From positions 1,336,793 to 1,400,792 of the forward strand of contig CM030932.1 in the NCBI GenBank assembly GCA_018136815.1: a stretch of 64,000 nt of DNA. The letters are read 5' to 3'. This DNA comes from Isochrysis galbana (taxonomy: Eukaryota; Haptophyta; Isochrysidales; Isochrysidaceae). The notes beneath the pieces are model-generated. The model did no database searches, had not been told where the DNA came from, and saw nothing but the letters and a program-made list of their open reading frames with translations. The translations under genes and the position numbers were made by a program. Shown here in pieces: positions 61,115-64,000 of this stretch; within the stretch, counting starts at the first letter, position 1, and the number at the start of each line of letters is the position of its first letter.

Positions 61115-61610
61115 CAGCTACTTGCGATGGAGCGCGCCGGCGCGACTCCCCTCTCCTCCGGGCCCGGGCCCCCCGCCGAGGGCGCCCGCCCCGTTTCTCA
61201 CCACACTCCATCGGAGGGGTCGCAGATCCCCCCCCCCTCCCTCCGCTCTCACCCATCGCTCTCCTTGTGGCGCGTCGCCATGCGTGCGCCACGCGCCACG
61301 GCCTGCTCTCAGATAGGTAGGGCGGTCAAAGCCAGGGGCTTTTTAACGCTATTAGTAAGGGTTGGGCTGCATTTTTTGACCGTGGCGCGAGGCCCAATAA
61401 AAACCTTCAGGGGGGGCTACCTACCGCCACGAAAATCTTCGCCAAGAAATGGTGCGATCCGCCCCCCCTGTCCCCCCCCTCCGTCACGCGCGCTCACGCT
61501 CTACCCGTAAAGAATTGGCGGTCGCACCCGCGGGGGGATCGGTTCCTTTATATCTAAGTAAGCTACATTCGGCATTTGATTCCCGCCCGATGCATAGGGC
61601 CTGGTAAGAG
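61115..61610 (+). repeat. Family C repeat, copy C3 (longest)
   Basis: Starts CTACTTGCGATGGAGCGCGC and the CCGGCGCGACTCCCCTCTCC block as at 1771 and 2337 (the TTTATACTT head itself is degraded to AACTTTACAGC). It continues with the body also seen in C4 (GCCCAATAAAAACCTTCAGG, the CGCCAAGAAATGGTGCGATC block, ACGCGCGCTCACGCTCTACC) and ends GGCATTTGATTCCCGCCCGA. It links the head-only copies with the body-only copy C4. Confidence 0.65.
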
Positions 61611-62158
61611 TTTCGTGCCGGACCCCCCAAGTTTCGCGCAAAAGTTTTGCAAAGTTTCGCACCAATCCAAACATTTGTTGGCTGGCGCAGCCATGGCCTC
61701 CGGAGGAGGAGGACAACAAAGAGGAGGAGCAGCGGCCGGAGGAGGACGAGGACGAGGAGGCGGGGGCGGGGGAGGCGAGCAGCCGATGAGTCACTGTTAC
61801 TCTCCCGCAGCTCCACCTCCTCATTCTCATTCAGTTGCAAGCCCGTGATGCGCATGAGCTCCTTGGCTTGTGCTTGCAGAGTGCCCGTGGAGGAGAGCCC
61901 CGCACATGCGTTCATGTTCGCAATGTCCGCCGCCAATTGGCCGCCAGGGGGTGTGCCAAAGAACTGCCGGAGGGCATGCACCTGCATGACGAAGGAGGAC
62001 ATCTGCGCGGCGGGGGGGGCGCGGCGGGGGGCGCGAGGCGGGGGCGCGGGGGGCGGGGGCGGGCGGGGAACGGGCTTTTGGCGCCCTAGAAGATACATCA
62101 TTAAATTAAGAAAACATAGTAAATAGTAAAGACCCCGCGGCTTCTCAGAAACTATCAC
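61611..62158 (-). CDS. Hypothetical protein, uncertain
   Basis: The minus-strand frame begins near 62158 (MIVSEKPRGLYYLLCFLNLM) and passes a Pro/Ala-rich linker to MSSFVMQVHALRQFFGTPPG, GQLAADIANMNACAGLSSTG and LMRITGLQLNENEEVELRES before becoming low-complexity Arg/Leu sequence that reads into repeat C3. The middle 80 residues look like a real helical domain; the ends do not. Possibly one exon of a broken gene. No family recognised. Confidence 0.3.
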
Positions 62159-62597
62159 AAGGTGTGGGAGTCGGCTTATTAGAAAATGTAGAAGGCCAAA
62201 ATCCCTGTTTTCTTAATGGTGCACCCTTACTGTAGTAGGGGATAAAGAAAGACGGATGAGAGAGCATCTGTAACACTATACTACAAAAGCCATACGGACA
62301 AAAAACATTTTTTCTGTTTTTGTTTTTGCAGTCCCGTCTAAAGTACTCCTACTGTTTTCCCCAAGCCCAAGTAGCAACTAGGCCACCGACCTCCCCCCCC
62401 CCCCCCCCCCCTCCCCCAGCGCCTCCCCCTTCCGGCATTGTCGTTGCAGAGAGGAAGGGGAGGCGGGGGGAGGGGAGGGAGGGAGGGGAAGTCGCCCGGC
62501 TCGACGAGAGCCGCCTGCTGTCGCGCCGCGGCGCTACTGTCCCCATCCTCCGCTTCCACGCACCCTCGCCCCTCATTGCTCGCCCCGAGTGATCGCG
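62159..62597. other. Promoter side of the ankyrin gene
   Basis: AT-rich to 62330, then a C run (62393-62411) and a G/GA-rich stretch (62455-62490) before the start codon. No gene recognised. Confidence 0.4.
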
Positions 62598-63958
62598 ATG
62601 AGTGACGAGGAGAATGCGGAGCATGCTGCCGATGAGGCCGTCGCAGCCGACCCAAAGCCCGTCGAGCTCACCGAGCATGAGAAGAAGTTCCTTGTTGCGT
62701 GCTCCGCTGGTAACAAGGTTCAGATCGAGCACTACACCAAAGAGCAAGGGCTAAGCGCCAACCTGAAGAGCGCCAAGTACGGGCTGCAGCCGCTCCACCT
62801 AGTTTGTGGCGCCGGAGCTGTCGACTGCGCCAAGATCCTCGTCGAGCACGGGGCAGACATCAGGGCGGCCGACCCAATGGGACTCACGCCGCTCCATTGG
62901 GTGAGCAGCCAGCCTCATAGCATACTCCTCAGCGGGAAAGAAATAGCCCGTGGCGCTGGCATTGCAAGCCAGATATGATGGGTGTAGGGAGGGTACGGGG
63001 TCGGCTTTGCGCCGGCACTCTGACGATATTCTGCTTGATGGACGAAGCCCAATCATGACCTGTTTGTTGGCAGGCTGCTGGTTGCCGCGAGCCGGAGATG
63101 ATTCGCTACCTCTTGTCAGCTGGTGCCTCCGATTGCCTCAACGCGGTGGACGAGGACGGGTCGACGCCACTGATTCACGCGGCTTATGCAAATCGGCCTG
63201 GCAACGTCGCGGTGAGCTCGCTGTTGCGATGACCGAACACCATCTCCATCTACTTTTTCCTTGGACGTTTGCACTCTATGAGACCATTATCTTGTCAGAT
63301 GTCATTCAGTATTGGTTATCTGCATCCAGCGCTGCATGCAAGCCATTCGAATACACCAGCACCCCAACTCTTAGCCCGCGGCGCGTGTGGTCCTTTCATG
63401 CAGGCGCTACTTGAGGCTGGTGCGGATCAAGATGTCCAGGACAAGTCGGGGAACACCGCCAAGAAGTGGGCCATTGAGAAAAAGCGCGGCGATGTATTGA
63501 ACATCTTTGATCCGAAAGAAGAAGGTGATGGTGAGCATGGGCTTGAAGAAACAACGCCGCAGCCGGCGTCTGTTTCTGAAGTGGACCCGGAGCCAAAACA
63601 TGAGGCGCCCACTCCCGAATCACGAGAGGGCCCGCCAGCCGGAGACAAGGCGCTAGTGGCTGAGAGCGGGGCGATGGCGGCTGACGGTGTGGCCAAGAGC
63701 GAGGGGACGGAGTTGGCAGCGGCCGAGGGCGAGGCCCCAAGGGCCGAGGTCCAAGGGTTCGAGGGTGAGGCGGTGGCGGCCGAGGGCGGGGCGGCGGTGG
63801 CCGAGGGCGAGGCGGCGGCGGCCGAGGGCGAGGCCCCGGCGGCCGAGGGCGAGGCGGCAGCGGCCGAGGGCGAGGCCCCGCCGGCCGAGGGCGAGGCGCC
63901 AACGCCAACAGGAGAAAGTGAGGTGCCGGCACAGCCCACTGAGTCGGAGGCCTCGTGA
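62598..63958 (+). CDS. Ankyrin-repeat protein with Ala/Glu-rich repetitive tail
   Basis: Three exons: 62598-62900, 63074-63211 and 63404-63958, all joined in phase 0 by GT-AG introns of 173 and 192 bp; 331 residues. Ankyrin repeats: EKKFLVACSAGNKVQIEHYT (first, atypical), YGLQPLHLVCGAGAVDCAKI followed by LVEHGADI, MGLTPLHW|AAGCREPEMIRY then LLSAGA, DGSTPLIHAAYANRPGNVA|A then LLEAGADQ, and a capping KSGNTAKKWAIEKKRGDVLN. Introns fall inside repeats. The last 130 residues are acidic and disordered, with tandem AAAEGEAPAAEGEA units (18-bp DNA units at about 63770-63900). Ankyrin repeats bind partner proteins; no enzyme domain is present and the partner is unknown. Confidence 0.75.
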
Positions 63959-64000
63959 ATAACGAGCTTGTGTCGAGGGCTATTCAGTCCTCGCCCACCT

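Overview
This window is nuclear DNA from a GC-rich, repeat-rich, flagellated photosynthetic eukaryote. The evidence is spliceosomal introns with GT-AG borders (one GC-AG), a TIC21-type plastid envelope protein, a nucleoporin of the NUP160 family, a rotatin-like centriole/cilium protein, a NEK-type kinase and several eukaryotic transposon families. TIC21 and a DEAD-box helicase both start with a signal-peptide-like hydrophobic stretch followed by a basic, transit-peptide-like region. That suggests a complex (secondary) plastid, as in haptophytes or heterokont algae. The exact lineage cannot be fixed from the sequence. Two 100-N assembly gaps occur (1382-1481 and 33863-33962).

Layout. 1-305: end of a drug/metabolite-transporter gene. 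504-4000: repeats and a TnpB/Fanzor-like remnant. 4040-4807 (-): TIC21. 6558-6914: PP1 inhibitor-3 (PPP1R11). 7.7-11.6 kb: nested hAT transposon remains, interrupted by a SINE-like element. 12149-14945: MFS transporter (SLC43-like), 3 exons. 15.2-18.7 kb: repeats, a LINE reverse-transcriptase fragment, two SINE-like copies and a satellite pair. 19002-23162 (-): large unrecognised membrane/coiled-coil protein, 3 exons. 24721-33417: rotatin homologue. 34.2-36.9 kb: TnpB/Fanzor-like remnants around a small tail-anchored protein gene. 37547-38415: AHA1-N domain protein. 39954-42034: membrane-anchored NEK-like kinase. 43520-46158: DEAD-box helicase. 46.8-49.7 kb: repeats and unrecognised coding fragments. 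50060-55694 (-): NUP160, 6 exons. 56.4-58.7 kb: a repeated short-domain ORF and a 204-bp tandem array. 59272-60782: His-rich FKBP-TPR immunophilin. 62598-63958: ankyrin-repeat protein.

The host genes are unrelated housekeeping functions, each with its own transcription unit. The accessory DNA is more coherent. At least six copies of a SINE-like family (called A here) share a 5' head close to CAACTAAGTTTATACTT and an AT-rich 3' tail. Three have clear 13-17 bp target-site duplications, and one has an unoccupied paralogous site elsewhere in the window. Another family (C) uses the same head on a different body. A LINE reverse-transcriptase fragment is present nearby and could represent the mobilising machinery. 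hAT elements (8-bp duplications) and TnpB/Fanzor-like nuclease remnants add two further transposon classes.

Exon joins given below were chosen by hand from GT/AG borders and matching reading phase. No alignment or database search was possible.
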